The position numbers were made by a program, and so were the translations under genes. The notes under the pieces were generated by a model. That model did not search any database, had not been told where the DNA came from, and worked only from the letters and a program-made list of their open reading frames with translations. A stretch of DNA of 64,000 bases from Anaerolineales bacterium (GTDB taxonomy: Bacteria > Chloroflexota > Anaerolineae > Anaerolineales > JABWBV01), in contig JACKAX010000013.1 of NCBI GenBank assembly GCA_020634875.1, positions 1 through 64,000 of the forward strand. The letters are read 5' to 3'. Positions 1 to 9,186 of the stretch are shown in pieces. Within the stretch, counting starts at the first letter, position 1; every line of letters begins with the position of its first letter.

Positions 1-621
1 GCTACGGTTTCTCAGCCCCAAGAAGGCGGCGCACCAGATCAGTTGGCAACAATGCTCACGATTAGCGAATTGATTCAGACTTTAACCGCCCAGGTAGTAA
101 CTGGTGGGGCAGTGGCGCCACTTGGGCGTCTCGAACTGGATCAAGCATTAGGACAGCCTTTTTATGTTGTGCCTTCTGAAAGCCAACGGCCTCGATTGGT
201 GAGCCAGACTCTAATTCAAAACGTTATTGTATTGCAAATGGGTGATTTTCCGCTGAACGCTCCGACGGCCGAAGTTACACCTGCTGAGGGAGATAATGCC
301 ACTCCTGCTACTGAAGGTGGGGCTCAGCAAACGACAACTCCATCCACGGTTACCCCTGATACGGTTACTTTAATCGTTAACCCACAAGATGCCGTAACAC
401 TTAACTATTTGTTGGTGAATCCGGGCGCACGTCTTTCTCTGGCTCTGCGCCGTGCGGGCGATGATACTCAGGTCGCTACCGAGGCTGTCACATTGCAATT
501 TCTGGTCGATCAATACAGAATTCCTGTGCCATCCAAATTGCCTTATGGCTTAGAACCTCGGCTTGATTTTATTGTGCCCCCAGTCTTATTGAATGATATA
601 ACCCCCGAGGCACAGCAATAA
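1..621 (+). CDS. cpaB: Flp pilus assembly protein CpaB/RcpC, C-terminal part (5' truncated by window)
   Basis: The reading frame is open from base 1, so the gene starts upstream of the window. The segment VTLIVNPQDAVTLNYLLVN followed by a GARLSLALRRAGDD-type stretch matches the RcpC/CpaB C-terminal domain, which normally reads as a strand-rich block with an ARLSLALR core. CpaB proteins are periplasmic or surface components of the Tad/Flp pilus machine. A Thr/Pro/Glu-rich insert sits around the middle of the visible part. The following genes (cpaE, tadA, tadB, tadC) are in the usual Tad order, which supports the call. A TTG or ATG near base 43-52 could be taken as a start, but the open upstream frame makes that unlikely. 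Confidence 0.8.
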   Translation, partial: ATVSQPQEGGAPDQLATMLTISELIQTLTAQVVTGGAVAPLGRLELDQALGQPFYVVPSESQRPRLVSQTLIQNVIVLQMGDFPLNAPTAEVTPAEGDNATPATEGGAQQTTTPSTVTPDTVTLIVNPQDAVTLNYLLVNPGARLSLALRRAGDDTQVATEAVTLQFLVDQYRIPVPSKLPYGLEPRLDFIVPPVLLNDITPEAQQ

Positions 622-651
622 ATAACTGACCTCTTCGAAGTTAACTGACAA

Positions 652-740
652 ACTGGCACAAGCGAGATTATCCGATAGTTGGGTGGTTGTAATTCCCCAA
701 ATGTCTCGATAAAATGGTCGAAAATCTCAAATGTGCCAGT
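652..740 (+). other. Long-range intergenic stem upstream of cpaE
   Basis: Bases 652-669 (ACTGGCACA, three unpaired bases, GAGATT) are complementary to 723-740 (AATCTC, three bases, TGTGCCAGT). They enclose about 53 nt. This lies between the cpaB stop and the cpaE start. There is no T-run after it, so it is not a simple terminator. It could be a structured leader or an attenuator of the tad operon; I do not recognise a known riboswitch. Confidence 0.4.
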
Positions 741-785
741 CATTCTTTATACGAATGTGCTCATTGATGTGTCTGGAGAATATGT

Positions 786-2030
786 ATGTCTGAAAAAATT
801 CGGGTAATGATAGTAGACGATGTTGCAGAAACACGCGAAAATATTCGTAAGTTGCTGCAATTTGAGAGTGATGTAGAGGTCGTTGGCGTTGCACGCACTG
901 GAAAGGAGGCTATTGAACGCGCGGGTGAGTTGAAACCCGATGTGATTTTGATGGATATTAATATGCCCGATATGGATGGTATTTCTGCTACCGAAGCCAT
1001 CCGGCGTAAACTTTCCTGGGCGCAAATTGTTATCTTATCGGTACAGGGTGATCCTAATTATATGCGGCGTGCTATGTTGGCTGGTGCCAGAGATTTTTTG
1101 ACTAAACCTCCGACAATAGATGAATTAATTTCAGCCGTTCGCCGTGCCGGAATTATGGCACTTGACGAAAAAAGTAAGTCCGCTGTCGCACTTCAACCCA
1201 AACTCCCTGGTTCTGGCCCTTTAGGGATGGGCTATGCAACTTCCTCAGGAAAGATTATTACGATTTACAGCCCAAAAGGAGGAACTGGACGTACTACTTT
1301 GGCTGCGAATTTAGCTGTAACTTTACAGAATGATGAAACTCAAGTTGTAGTAATAGATGCGAACCTTCAATTTGGAGACGTTTCCATCTTTTTTAATGTC
1401 CAAAGTCAGAACCATATTGGGGTGTTAGCCCCAAGAGTGTCGGAATTAGATCCTAAGGTGGTTGAAGATGTTATGATCACCCATGCAGATTCACGGGTGA
1501 AAATCTTGGCAGCCCCCCCTAAACCTGGAGAAGCGGAAGATGTTTCAGGTGAGCAGTTTACAAAGTTGCTGCAGTATTTGAAAAGAATGTATGCTTACAT
1601 TATTGTGGATACAACGTCTTCTCTAAATGAAATTACTCTTGCCGCACTTGATATCAGTGACTTAATTGTGCTCATTACAACTCAAGATATTCCATCAATT
1701 GCGAATGCTCGCCTCTTCTTGGATTTAGCTCCTGCTTTAGGAATAGCAAAGGAAAATGTCGTTTTTGTGATGAATAAATATGATAAGCGTATCAATATCA
1801 CACCGGAAAGGATAGGGGAGAGTTTTAAGAAAGAAATTACCTCTGTCGTTCCGTTGGATAGTAGTTCTGCAATTCCTGCGATGAATCGGGGTGTACCATT
1901 TATGATGGATGGAAAGGCAAAATCTCAACCTGCTGGACGCGCCATCTTGGCTTTAGCTGAAGCAATTCGCCAACGTATTACATTACTTGATGAGCAAGCA
2001 ATCGAATCATCAGGAATTGGCCGACTTTGA
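786..2030 (+). CDS. cpaE: TadZ/CpaE-type pilus localisation ATPase with receiver domain
   Basis: Residues 1-125 form a response-regulator receiver: acidic pair D11-D12, phospho-acceptor D57 in MDINMPDMDG, S85 and K107 in the TKPP motif, so the phosphorylation site is intact. Residues 157-400 form a MinD/ParA-like ATPase with the deviant Walker A KGGTGRTT at 164-171. In Tad systems this protein places the pilus assembly machine in the cell. It is the first complete gene of a run with tadA, tadB and tadC on the same strand. An intact receiver suggests control by a phosphorelay, whereas many TadZ proteins have a degenerate receiver. The start is ATG at 786. Confidence 0.88.
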   Translation: MSEKIRVMIVDDVAETRENIRKLLQFESDVEVVGVARTGKEAIERAGELKPDVILMDINMPDMDGISATEAIRRKLSWAQIVILSVQGDPNYMRRAMLAGARDFLTKPPTIDELISAVRRAGIMALDEKSKSAVALQPKLPGSGPLGMGYATSSGKIITIYSPKGGTGRTTLAANLAVTLQNDETQVVVIDANLQFGDVSIFFNVQSQNHIGVLAPRVSELDPKVVEDVMITHADSRVKILAAPPKPGEAEDVSGEQFTKLLQYLKRMYAYIIVDTTSSLNEITLAALDISDLIVLITTQDIPSIANARLFLDLAPALGIAKENVVFVMNKYDKRINITPERIGESFKKEITSVVPLDSSSAIPAMNRGVPFMMDGKAKSQPAGRAILALAEAIRQRITLLDEQAIESSGIGRL

Positions 2031-2101
2031 TACAATTTTATTGATTTTTAGCGATTGTGTTTCATCATGATTAGTTGAAGATCTAAAAAGGAGCTAAAGA
2101 T

Positions 2102-3508
2102 ATGTCGTCCTTACTTCGGCGTATTGAGCAGGGACAGGGAACTAGTCCAGTCTCAAAACCCTCTGAATCTCAAGCGGCAGAAGATTCGCGCCTTGCAGCA
2201 CTAAAAACGCGCCGGATGCCTCCTCCCGGGGTAAAACCACAACAAAATACCTACCTGGACTTAAAGTCACGTGTACAAAATAGGTTGTTAGCTGAACTGG
2301 ATCCAGGTATGGATGTTTCCCGCGTAGGGGAAGTTCGCCGAGCTATTCAAGAGTTGTTTGAACAAATCCTTGCAGAGGAAAAAATTGTCTTAACACGTCC
2401 CGAAAGACAACGTTTATTTGAACAGATTTCCGCGGAAATTTTGGGCTTCGGACCTCTTCAAGATTTGTTGGAAGATAATAGCATTTCCGAGATTATGGTC
2501 AATGGGGCGAAGAATATTTATGTAGAGCGAAAAGGGCGAATCGAACGTGTTCCGGTGGCCTTTGAAAGTAATGATCATGTAATGCGGATCATTGACCGGA
2601 TTGTAGCGCCTCTCGGACGCCGTATTGATGAGTCCAGTCCGTACGTAGATGCCCGTTTGCCAGATGGTTCTCGTGTAAATGCAGTAATTCCCCCTATTTC
2701 TTTAGTCGGACCAACGTTGACAATTCGTAAATTTTCCAAAATTCCAATTACGGTGGAACAACTTATCGAATTTGGTTCTATTACCTCTGAAGCTTTACAT
2801 TTCATGAAAGCTTGTGTGGAAGCCCGGTTAAATATTGTTGTTTCCGGGGGGACAGGCTCTGGTAAGACGACCCTTTTGAATATTCTTTCGAGTTTTATCC
2901 CTGCTGATGAACGTATTCTGACTATTGAAAACGCTGCAGAACTTCAACTCCGGCAAGAGCATGTGGTGACACTTGAGTCTCGTCCTGCTAATATTGAGGG
3001 ACGTGGAGAAGTCACCATTCGCCATCTTGTGATTAATTCCCTCCGTATGCGTCCAGATCGGATTGTCGTTGGAGAAATTCGGGATGAAGCCGCACTTGAT
3101 ATGCTTCAGGCAATGAATACCGGTCACGATGGCTCGATGACTACAGCCCACTCCAATAGTCCTCGTGATACACTCTCTCGTCTGGAAACGATGACATTGA
3201 TGGCAGGCATGGAATTACCGATCAAGGCTATCCGAGAACAAATCTCTTCTGCGGTTGACTTGATTATTCATCAAGAACGTTTGCGTGATGGTTCCCGCAA
3301 AGTGGTTTATATTACAGAAGTCTCCGGCATGGAAGGGAACGTAATTACCACGACAGATTTGTTCCTTTTTGAGCAAACAGGATATGATGGCGGGCGTGTT
3401 TTAGGACAACTTCGTCCTACAGGTTTGCGCCCTAAATTTATGGATAAGATAGAGGCCGCGGGTATTCACTTACCCGCCTCTATTTTTGGTATTGCCAGAC
3501 GAAAGTAG
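2102..3508 (+). CDS. tadA: Flp pilus assembly ATPase TadA/CpaF
   Basis: This is the hexameric secretion ATPase that powers Flp pilus extension from the cytoplasmic face. The Walker A motif GGTGSGKTT lies near residues 249-257. Downstream come the [12 protein letters not shown]alker B region and the [13 protein letters not shown]is box typical of TadA/VirB11 ATPases. The length of 468 aa is normal; the N-terminal about 80 residues are low-complexity and charged. A good ribosome site (AAGGAG, 2088-2094) precedes the ATG. It is followed after 6 bp by tadB, so the two are probably co-translated. Confidence 0.93.
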   Translation: MSSLLRRIEQGQGTSPVSKPSESQAAEDSRLAALKTRRMPPPGVKPQQNTYLDLKSRVQNRLLAELDPGMDVSRVGEVRRAIQELFEQILAEEKIVLTRPERQRLFEQISAEILGFGPLQDLLEDNSISEIMVNGAKNIYVERKGRIERVPVAFESNDHVMRIIDRIVAPLGRRIDESSPYVDARLPDGSRVNAVIPPISLVGPTLTIRKFSKIPITVEQLIEFGSITSEALHFMKACVEARLNIVVSGGTGSGKTTLLNILSSFIPADERILTIENAAELQLRQEHVVTLESRPANIEGRGEVTIRHLVINSLRMRPDRIVVGEIRDEAALDMLQAMNTGHDGSMTTAHSNSPRDTLSRLETMTLMAGMELPIKAIREQISSAVDLIIHQERLRDGSRKVVYITEVSGMEGNVITTTDLFLFEQTGYDGGRVLGQLRPTGLRPKFMDKIEAAGIHLPASIFGIARRK

Positions 3509-3514
3509 AAAACT

Positions 3515-4498
3515 ATGTCTGTATCTGTTTACATACTTGGTGCCGGAATTGCTATTGCCGTTGTCATTTTAATCGTTGGCATTGTCGTTTCTTTACGAGA
3601 AAACCGTTCTGTTGTGGACGAACGGTTAGGACGTTATTTACAAGATGACGATGCTTTAATGGAAGAGGGCGCGCCTCGGACCCCGGTAACAGACTGGATC
3701 AATGCTCGCGTTGAAAAATCGAATGCGGGAGGAAGAATTGCCCAACGCTTGGCACAGGCGGATCTTAAACTTAAGCCCGGTGAATATGTTGCCTTAATTA
3801 TCATTTCTATGTTTGCTGTGGGGGCACTTGGTTATTTGTTAGGTGGAGGAGGCAAAGAAACGGTAATTAATTTGAGACCTGTTTTTGGGGCAATTGGAGC
3901 ATTAGTTGGGTATTTTATTCCCGGTTTTTATGTGAACCGTCAAAAACAAACAAGATTAAGACGTTTCAACGATCAATTGCCAGATATGCTTAATTTAGCC
4001 GTAAATGGTTTACGCGCAGGTTATTCGACTATACAGGCTCTGGAGTCAGTGAGTAAAGAGTTACCCCCTCCGATTTCAGACGAGTTTCGTAGGGTAGTAC
4101 GTGAAATGCAAATTGGGATTCCCATGCCCGATGCACTCGATAATTTGTTACGTCGTATTCCCAGCCCTGATTTAGATTTGATCATTACTGCGATTAATAT
4201 CCAACGGGAAGTCGGGGGCAACTTAGCTGAAATCCTGGATATCATTTCATACACGATCCGTGAAAGAATCCGCATCAAACGTGAAATTGAAGTGCTTGTT
4301 TCTCAAGTCCTGTATTCTGGGCGGGTTCTCTCTTTGCTGCCGATTGCGTTAGCTTGTTTTTTGTGGACGATTAATCCTGATTATATGAATAATATTGTAG
4401 AGGTTTGGCAGTGTGGGATTCCCTTATTTATCTGTGGGGCAATCATGATTGGGCTAGGTTATTTTGTGATGACCAGAATCGCGAATATTGAGGTATGA
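3515..4498 (+). CDS. tadB: Flp pilus inner-membrane platform protein TadB
   Basis: This is a type II secretion system F-domain protein, one of two paralogous membrane platform proteins of the Tad machine. An N-terminal membrane segment covers about residues 5-27. A central membrane pair lies around 90-140. The cytoplasmic T2SF helical domain has QLPDMLNLAVNGLRAGYS, and two C-terminal membrane helices follow. It is 327 aa, as expected. It lies 6 bp after tadA and 38 bp before tadC. Confidence 0.9.
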   Translation: MSVSVYILGAGIAIAVVILIVGIVVSLRENRSVVDERLGRYLQDDDALMEEGAPRTPVTDWINARVEKSNAGGRIAQRLAQADLKLKPGEYVALIIISMFAVGALGYLLGGGGKETVINLRPVFGAIGALVGYFIPGFYVNRQKQTRLRRFNDQLPDMLNLAVNGLRAGYSTIQALESVSKELPPPISDEFRRVVREMQIGIPMPDALDNLLRRIPSPDLDLIITAINIQREVGGNLAEILDIISYTIRERIRIKREIEVLVSQVLYSGRVLSLLPIALACFLWTINPDYMNNIVEVWQCGIPLFICGAIMIGLGYFVMTRIANIEV

Positions 4499-4536
4499 TT
4501 TACATATCACCTTGCTTGATCGAAAGGAGATGAGCC

Positions 4537-5496
4537 ATGAATATTTTGGTTGGTGTTGCGATTGTTCTTTTTATTTTAGTAGGTGCGGCTTTTTTGATTT
4601 ACACAGGTGTTCGAGCTTCTCAGGGGGATGATCCACTAGAAACGCGCCTGGCAGATTACGTTTCTCGTGGAGAAACAGCTTCACTCGAAGAAATCGAACT
4701 CTCCCAAACTTTTACGCAACGTGTTTTATTGCCTCTAGCGCGCAGAATTGGGGAATTGACTATTCGATTTACTCCCCAAAACGCTATTCAACAAACAACA
4801 ACACGCCTGGAACAGGCTGGAAAGACAAGTTTAGAGCCAACCGTCTTTTTTGCTTTGCGATTTATTGGGATTGGGCTGGGAATTCTCATGCTCGTCGTTT
4901 CGCGGATTGTTCCTGAAGGGAGTTTCTTAACTGGTTCGACAGCTTTATATATCGCAGCTGGCGCCTCTTTATTGGGATTTTTCCTACCTGATATGTGGTT
5001 GAAAAGCCAGATTGACCGACGCCAAAAAGAAATTCGGAAAGCTTTGCCAGATGCCTTAGATTTGTTAACTATTTGCGTTGAGGCCGGGTTAGGGTTGGAT
5101 GCTGCGATTGACCGTGTTCAAGAAAAATGGGAAAACGAACTTTCCTTAATATTTGCCCGCGTCTTGCGTGAAATGCAATTAGGCAAGCTACGTCGTGATG
5201 CTCTTCGTGATATGGCTACACGGGTAGGCATTCCAGAGATAACAAGCTTTGTCGCTGCTATTATTCAATCTGAGCAGTTAGGGGTGAGTATGTCCAATGT
5301 TCTTCGCATTCAAGCTGATGCGATGCGCGTCAAACGTCGTCAGCTTGCCGAAGAAGAAGCCCAAAAAGCGCCTATCAAGATGTTGTTTCCTATGGCTTTT
5401 CTGATTTTCCCTTCGCTAATGATAGTGCTTTTAGGCCCTGCCGGTATTCAATTGATGACCTCAGATGTCGGCAGAATATTGTTTGGGGGCGGTTAA
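4537..5496 (+). CDS. tadC: Flp pilus inner-membrane platform protein TadC
   Basis: This is the second T2SF-domain platform protein. It has an N-terminal membrane helix, a middle membrane pair, the core ALPDALDLLTICVEAGLGLDAA and a C-terminal helix ending near FPSLMIVLLGPAGIQ. The conserved F-domain core and the position directly after tadB identify it as TadC. A strong ribosome site (GAAAGGAGATGAG) precedes ATG 4537. It ends the pilus run visible here; no pilin, prepilin peptidase or secretin gene is in the window. The lack of a secretin fits a single-membrane cell envelope, though it could lie elsewhere. Confidence 0.9.
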   Translation: MNILVGVAIVLFILVGAAFLIYTGVRASQGDDPLETRLADYVSRGETASLEEIELSQTFTQRVLLPLARRIGELTIRFTPQNAIQQTTTRLEQAGKTSLEPTVFFALRFIGIGLGILMLVVSRIVPEGSFLTGSTALYIAAGASLLGFFLPDMWLKSQIDRRQKEIRKALPDALDLLTICVEAGLGLDAAIDRVQEKWENELSLIFARVLREMQLGKLRRDALRDMATRVGIPEITSFVAAIIQSEQLGVSMSNVLRIQADAMRVKRRQLAEEEAQKAPIKMLFPMAFLIFPSLMIVLLGPAGIQLMTSDVGRILFGGG

Positions 5497-5508
5497 TTCG
5501 GCCCGGTT

Positions 5509-6267
5509 GTGACGAAGATGGTAAATAGCGGGGTTCCCCTGGCGTATCATTTATATCAATGGCGTTTTGTTTTTCAAGATTTATTCTTACCTCCTAGTTG
5601 TGTTGGTTGTGGCAAGTTTGGAAGTCACTGGTGCGAAGTATGTAATGCTCAACTTCAACAGATTACTGCACCCGTTTGTGATATTTGTGGTGTGCCTCAA
5701 GTATGTAATTCGATATGCTCAGAATGTGAACGGAATCCGCCAGCTTTTAATCATGTTCGTTCTCTCGCTCGGTACGAAAACCCTTTTCGCAAAGGGATCA
5801 TTCGTCTAAAATATCATGGTAATGCCGCCCTGGGAGAAGTCTTTTCGGTTTACCTCATTCAGCTTCTTCTCTCATTGCAATGGAAATTCGACATGGTTTT
5901 ACCTGTTCCATTGAGTACAAATCGTCTGAAACAAAGGGGCTATAATCAGACCGCATTTCTGGCCTATCCCATTTCTCAGTATTTTCGACTGCCTTATCAA
6001 CCCTATTCCCTGCGAAGAATCCGTAATACCCATTCACAGGTCGGCCTTACCGGGATAGAGCGCCGTGAAAATTTAACGGAGGCTTTTAAGGCTGAACCTA
6101 CCCTGGTTAAAGATAAAGTGGTTGTGTTAGTTGATGATGTGTTTACCACAGGCTCCACCCTCAATGCCTGTGCCGAAGCCCTTAAGACTGCGGGTGTAAA
6201 AGAAGTAAACGGTATTACCTTAGGACGCCCGCTTAGTTATGCTCAAGAGATCTGGGACCTGCTTTAG
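5509..6267 (+). CDS. comF: ComF family phosphoribosyltransferase-like protein
   Basis: The N-terminal zinc-ribbon region has paired cysteines (CVGC, CEVC, CDICG, CSEC). The C-terminal type I phosphoribosyltransferase domain has the PRPP loop VVLVDDVFTTGST. ComF proteins are linked with DNA uptake and, in archaea and bacteria, with DNA processing, but the reaction is not settled. The length of 252 aa is typical. The GTG at 5509 is taken as start; ATG 5518 is the alternative. The gene follows tadC by 12 bp and may be read with it. comF followed by hpf is a common bacterial pairing. Confidence 0.87.
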   Translation: MTKMVNSGVPLAYHLYQWRFVFQDLFLPPSCVGCGKFGSHWCEVCNAQLQQITAPVCDICGVPQVCNSICSECERNPPAFNHVRSLARYENPFRKGIIRLKYHGNAALGEVFSVYLIQLLLSLQWKFDMVLPVPLSTNRLKQRGYNQTAFLAYPISQYFRLPYQPYSLRRIRNTHSQVGLTGIERRENLTEAFKAEPTLVKDKVVVLVDDVFTTGSTLNACAEALKTAGVKEVNGITLGRPLSYAQEIWDLL

Positions 6268-6301
6268 GTCCTTACTCAATCTTTTTTCGGAGGTATGCAA
6301 G

Positions 6302-6883
6302 ATGACCATTCAAGTTGAAGTTTTTGGACGTAATATGGACGTAAACAATCGTCTTAATGATTATGTCGAAAAACGTGCCGCCAGACTAGATCGCTTCCTC
6401 ACCGATATTGAGACCGCTCGCGTCGATTTGGCCCACGTCAAAAGCGCTCGCAACGCTGGAGACCGCAATGTTGCCCAAATCACCGTGCGTGGCAAAAAAG
6501 TCGTTCTGCGCGCTGAAGAACGCGCAGACGATATTTATGTAGCTTTTGATATCGCCTTAGAAAAAATGGAGCGGCAGATCACGCGTTACAAGGGTAAACA
6601 TTACCGGGGGCGGGGTGATGGTACGCCGCTCTCAGAAATAGCTCATATTTCTGGCGATGGCGAAGCTACCGCCTCAGACCTTGAGGTAGAACCCCAACCA
6701 ACAATTGCCCGTCGAAAACAATTTGTAGTAGTTCCGATGGATGAAGCCGAAGCACTTGAGCACATGAAATTGTTAGGGCATGAGCAATTCTTCGTCTTTT
6801 ACAATGCCAACACAAATAACATTAACGTTCTTTACCAACGTAGGGACGGTACCTATGGGTTAATTGAACCCGAAGTTGGCTAA
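6302..6883 (+). CDS. hpf: Ribosome hibernation promoting factor, long form
   Basis: The N-terminal domain MTIQVEVFGRNMDV ... is the RaiA/HPF ribosome-binding domain. The C-terminal tail (VVVPMDEAEALEHMKLLGHEQFFVFYN) is the dimerisation domain of long HPF, which pairs ribosomes into inactive 100S particles. It is 193 aa from ATG 6302. That start is preferred because TCGGAGGT lies just upstream. A longer reading from 6239 would overlap comF by 29 bases and has no ribosome site. A strong terminator follows the stop. Confidence 0.93.
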   Translation: MTIQVEVFGRNMDVNNRLNDYVEKRAARLDRFLTDIETARVDLAHVKSARNAGDRNVAQITVRGKKVVLRAEERADDIYVAFDIALEKMERQITRYKGKHYRGRGDGTPLSEIAHISGDGEATASDLEVEPQPTIARRKQFVVVPMDEAEALEHMKLLGHEQFFVFYNANTNNINVLYQRRDGTYGLIEPEVG

Positions 6884-6897
6884 ACCCTTTTGAAAAC

Positions 6898-6930
6898 AAA
6901 AAAGGGCTTGCTCAGGCAAGCCCTTTTTTA
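6898..6930. terminator. Bidirectional intrinsic terminator after hpf
   Basis: An A-run is followed by an 8-bp perfect stem (GGGCTTGC, 6904-6911, with GCAAGCCC, 6916-6923), loop TCAG and a T-run. It sits between convergent genes and can serve both strands. Confidence 0.9.
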
Positions 6931-6945
6931 TTTATGTACTACAAA

Positions 6946-7155
6946 CTATTTTTCGTCATCGTTTAAAGGTCTGCAAGTCGCATGAATAAAATGAAAGTCC
7001 CCGCGGGGTGGCATCAAATCAATCACCTCGACTACCACAAAATCTTCATCTCCCAATGTAACGCGCTCCCCAGCCCCAGGACGATGTTCCAAATTAACAA
7101 TCGTTCCCGGATGTGCCCGACCAATTACCACGTAACTTACTTTATAAATCGCCAT
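6946..7155 (-). CDS. Small conserved hypothetical protein next to cNMP-binding protein
   Basis: This 69-aa soluble protein has a compact beta-rich appearance (MAIYKVSYVVIGRAHPGTIV, then a VTLGDEDFVVVEVIDLMPP segment). I do not recognise a family. The start at 7155 is chosen because GGTAAGGAGGTAACG stands right before it. It begins 10 bp after the stop of the cNMP-binding gene, so the two form an operon. The context hints at a signalling or stress role, but nothing in the sequence fixes a function. Confidence 0.6.
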   Translation of the reverse strand: MAIYKVSYVVIGRAHPGTIVNLEHRPGAGERVTLGDEDFVVVEVIDLMPPRGDFHFIHATCRPLNDDEK

Positions 7156-7165
7156 CGTTACCTCC

Positions 7166-7615
7166 TTACCCAATCGTCATGTTTCGGTGACGTAACTTAA
7201 ATGACAAATCAGCGGCGATATCTTTCATCACAATATATCCAATCCGCGTATTTTTATCGCATAAGGCCTCAAAATCAACCCGGCGAATAACTTCTACCGT
7301 CGCATCACTTACCGCTCGTACTGTGGCAGACCGTGGTCCCTGATCGATCAATGCCATTTCCCCAATAATTTGCCCTTTTCCCAAGTTTACTAACACCTGC
7401 GAAGTTGCCTCTGCCCCAGCCACAGAAATTTCCAAAAAGCCACTTGTTACCACATAAAACTCATCCCCAGGAGCACCCTGTTCTGCCAAAACTTCTCCAC
7501 GGGAAAGATTGCGTTCTTGGCATACTGCTGCGACCGCCTCTAATTCCGCGTCGGAAAGCCCAGCAAATAACATAACCCCTCGCAATACCTGCTTAAGTTC
7601 ATCTGGTTGGCTCAT
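7166..7615 (-). CDS. Cyclic-nucleotide-binding domain protein without DNA-binding domain
   Basis: Residues 10-135 form a Crp/PKA-like cNMP-binding beta barrel: LFAGLSDAELEAVA start, RGEVLAEQGAPGDEFYVV, and the phosphate-binding cassette region GEMALIDQGPRSATV. The protein ends at about 149 aa after a short helix, so the helix-turn-helix of Crp/Fnr regulators is missing. It may act as a ligand-binding sensor through partner proteins. Start 7615 has AGGAGAAAAAT upstream. The 69-aa gene downstream is its likely operon partner. Confidence 0.85.
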   Translation of the reverse strand: MSQPDELKQVLRGVMLFAGLSDAELEAVAAVCQERNLSRGEVLAEQGAPGDEFYVVTSGFLEISVAGAEATSQVLVNLGKGQIIGEMALIDQGPRSATVRAVSDATVEVIRRVDFEALCDKNTRIGYIVMKDIAADLSFKLRHRNMTIG

Positions 7616-7948
7616 ATTTTTCTCCTGTAAAAAATCCTTCAAAGACCCTATCTAAGTTCAACGGATACACATAACCACTCAGGCAGGATTATTGCATCTC
7701 CCGTAAATAAAGCCGAGAGGAAAAGCACTCTCATCCTACCTTTTTCGGGAGTCTCCTCTTTCCCAAAGAAGTTATGTACAGACAAAATCTGTTGGCCCAA
7801 AACGGACTACCCAACAATAAAATAATTCCAAAAAAACTGATAGGGAATAATTTGTCTCAATTCTAAATTCATTTTGTCCAGATTGCAACCTCTTTTTAAA
7901 AGTAGGGTATATTTACCTCTGCAACCCCAATTCTCAGGAGCTTCCCTT
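7616..7948. other. Intergenic region between divergent units
   Basis: This 333-bp AT-rich gap holds the promoters of two divergent units. I see no gene in it. Two short complementary pairs cross each other (CTCCCG 7698-7703 with CGGGAG 7746-7751; AGAGGA 7716-7721 with TCCTCT 7754-7759), which could be a small pseudoknot in the RNA, but the pairs are short enough to be chance. Confidence 0.4.
7883..7913 (+). promoter_or_regulatory. Possible sigma70 promoter for the MBL/cupin/oxidase operon
   Basis: TTGCAA (7883-7888) and TATATT (7908-7913) are separated by 19 bp and lie 36 bp before ATG 7949. The spacing is a little long. Confidence 0.4.
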
Positions 7949-8848
7949 ATGCCTCCCCTTCATATCCTAGACCTCAACTTTCAAGGGCAATCTCACACCA
8001 TCGCCGCCTACCTTATTCCCCATTCAAATGGCGGTATCCTCATCGAAACCGGCCCAGGCTCCACGATTCCCGGCCTCACCGCGGGTCTCCGCACCCACGG
8101 CTTTGCTCCCTCAGACATCACCCACGCCCTCCTCACCCACATCCACCTGGATCATGCGGGCGCGGCTGGCTGGCTGGCCCAACAAGGTGCCCATATCTAC
8201 GTTCACAAAATTGGCGTCCCACACCTGCTCAACCCGGACCGCCTCCTCGTCAGCGCCTCTCGCATTTATGGCGATGCAATGGACACCCTCTGGGGCGACT
8301 TCCTCCCCGTCCCCGCCGACAAGCTCACCTCCCTTTCTGATGGGGATACCATCTCAATCGGCTCCCTGCAATTCACCGCCCTCGACACCCCCGGTCACGC
8401 CACGCATCATATGTCCTACCTCCTCGAAGACATCTGCTTCACCGGTGATGTCGCCGGCGTTCGCCTCCCCGAGACCGCGCACGTCCGCGTCCCCGCCCCG
8501 CCCCCAGAATTCCATCTTGAACAATGGCGCCAAAGCCTGGCCCGCCTCCGCACCCTCGATGTAAACTACCTCGCCCCCACCCATTTCGGCCTCTTCGCTG
8601 ACCCCCATACCCACCTCGATGCCCTCGAAAGAGCACTTAACCACCTGGAAACTTGGATGGAAAGCACCCTCCCCAACAACACCGATGTGGAAGAACTCAA
8701 AACCCACCTCACCGCCTGGACCTACCAAACCGCCCGCGCCGAAGGTCTCTCTGAAGACCTCTGGCAAGCCCACGAAGCCATCAACCCGATCTGGATGTCT
8801 GCTTCCGGCATTCACCGCTACTGGCACCGCGTCCGTCACGGCGCTTAA
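7949..8848 (+). CDS. MBL-fold metallo-hydrolase
   Basis: This metallo-beta-lactamase fold hydrolase has the metal-binding motif THIHLDHAG, a later GHATHH histidine pair and the FTGDVAG aspartate motif, all as expected for a two-metal centre. The fold covers about residues 1-220; the remaining helical tail is like that of glyoxalase II-type or lactonase-type relatives. The substrate cannot be told from sequence. It is 299 aa from ATG 7949, chosen for the CAGGAG ribosome site. It is followed after 8 bp by a cupin gene and then by an FAD oxidase, so the three are likely one operon acting on small metabolites. Confidence 0.85.
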   Translation: MPPLHILDLNFQGQSHTIAAYLIPHSNGGILIETGPGSTIPGLTAGLRTHGFAPSDITHALLTHIHLDHAGAAGWLAQQGAHIYVHKIGVPHLLNPDRLLVSASRIYGDAMDTLWGDFLPVPADKLTSLSDGDTISIGSLQFTALDTPGHATHHMSYLLEDICFTGDVAGVRLPETAHVRVPAPPPEFHLEQWRQSLARLRTLDVNYLAPTHFGLFADPHTHLDALERALNHLETWMESTLPNNTDVEELKTHLTAWTYQTARAEGLSEDLWQAHEAINPIWMSASGIHRYWHRVRHGA

Positions 8849-8856
8849 ATAATCCT

Positions 8857-9183
8857 ATGCACGCCTTCCAACTCGAAAAACTCCTTGCCGGACATAACTG
8901 GCAAGCCCATCATTACCTCGAATTTCTCAACGTCCCATCCCTAAGCGTAGGCCTCTACTGCCTCCCCGCGGGCGGCGCTGACCCCCAACAGCCCCACACC
9001 GAAGACGAAATCTACTACATTATCTCTGGTCAAGCCCAATTCCAACTCGAAGACGAAACCCAACCCGTTGGCCCTGGTACCATCCTCTACGTTGCCGCCC
9101 ACCAGCCGCACAAATTCTTCGCCATCGCAGAAGACCTCACCATCCTCGTCTTCTTCGCCCCCGCCGAATACTCCCAACGCTAA
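8857..9183 (+). CDS. Single-domain cupin protein
   Basis: This 108-aa protein has one cupin beta barrel. Motif 1 is PHTEDEIYYIISGQAQFQL, with His and Glu metal ligands, and motif 2 is PGTILYVAAHQPHKFF. Such proteins bind a metal and act as small dioxygenases, isomerases or ligand sensors. It sits 8 bp after the MBL hydrolase and 3 bp before the FAD oxidoreductase. The substrate is unknown. Confidence 0.85.
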   Translation: MHAFQLEKLLAGHNWQAHHYLEFLNVPSLSVGLYCLPAGGADPQQPHTEDEIYYIISGQAQFQLEDETQPVGPGTILYVAAHQPHKFFAIAEDLTILVFFAPAEYSQR

Positions 9184-9186
9184 CTT

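Noticed and set aside
7616..7948. Riboswitch or small RNA in the gap
   Set aside because: Only short crossing complementary pairs are seen and they match no known class.
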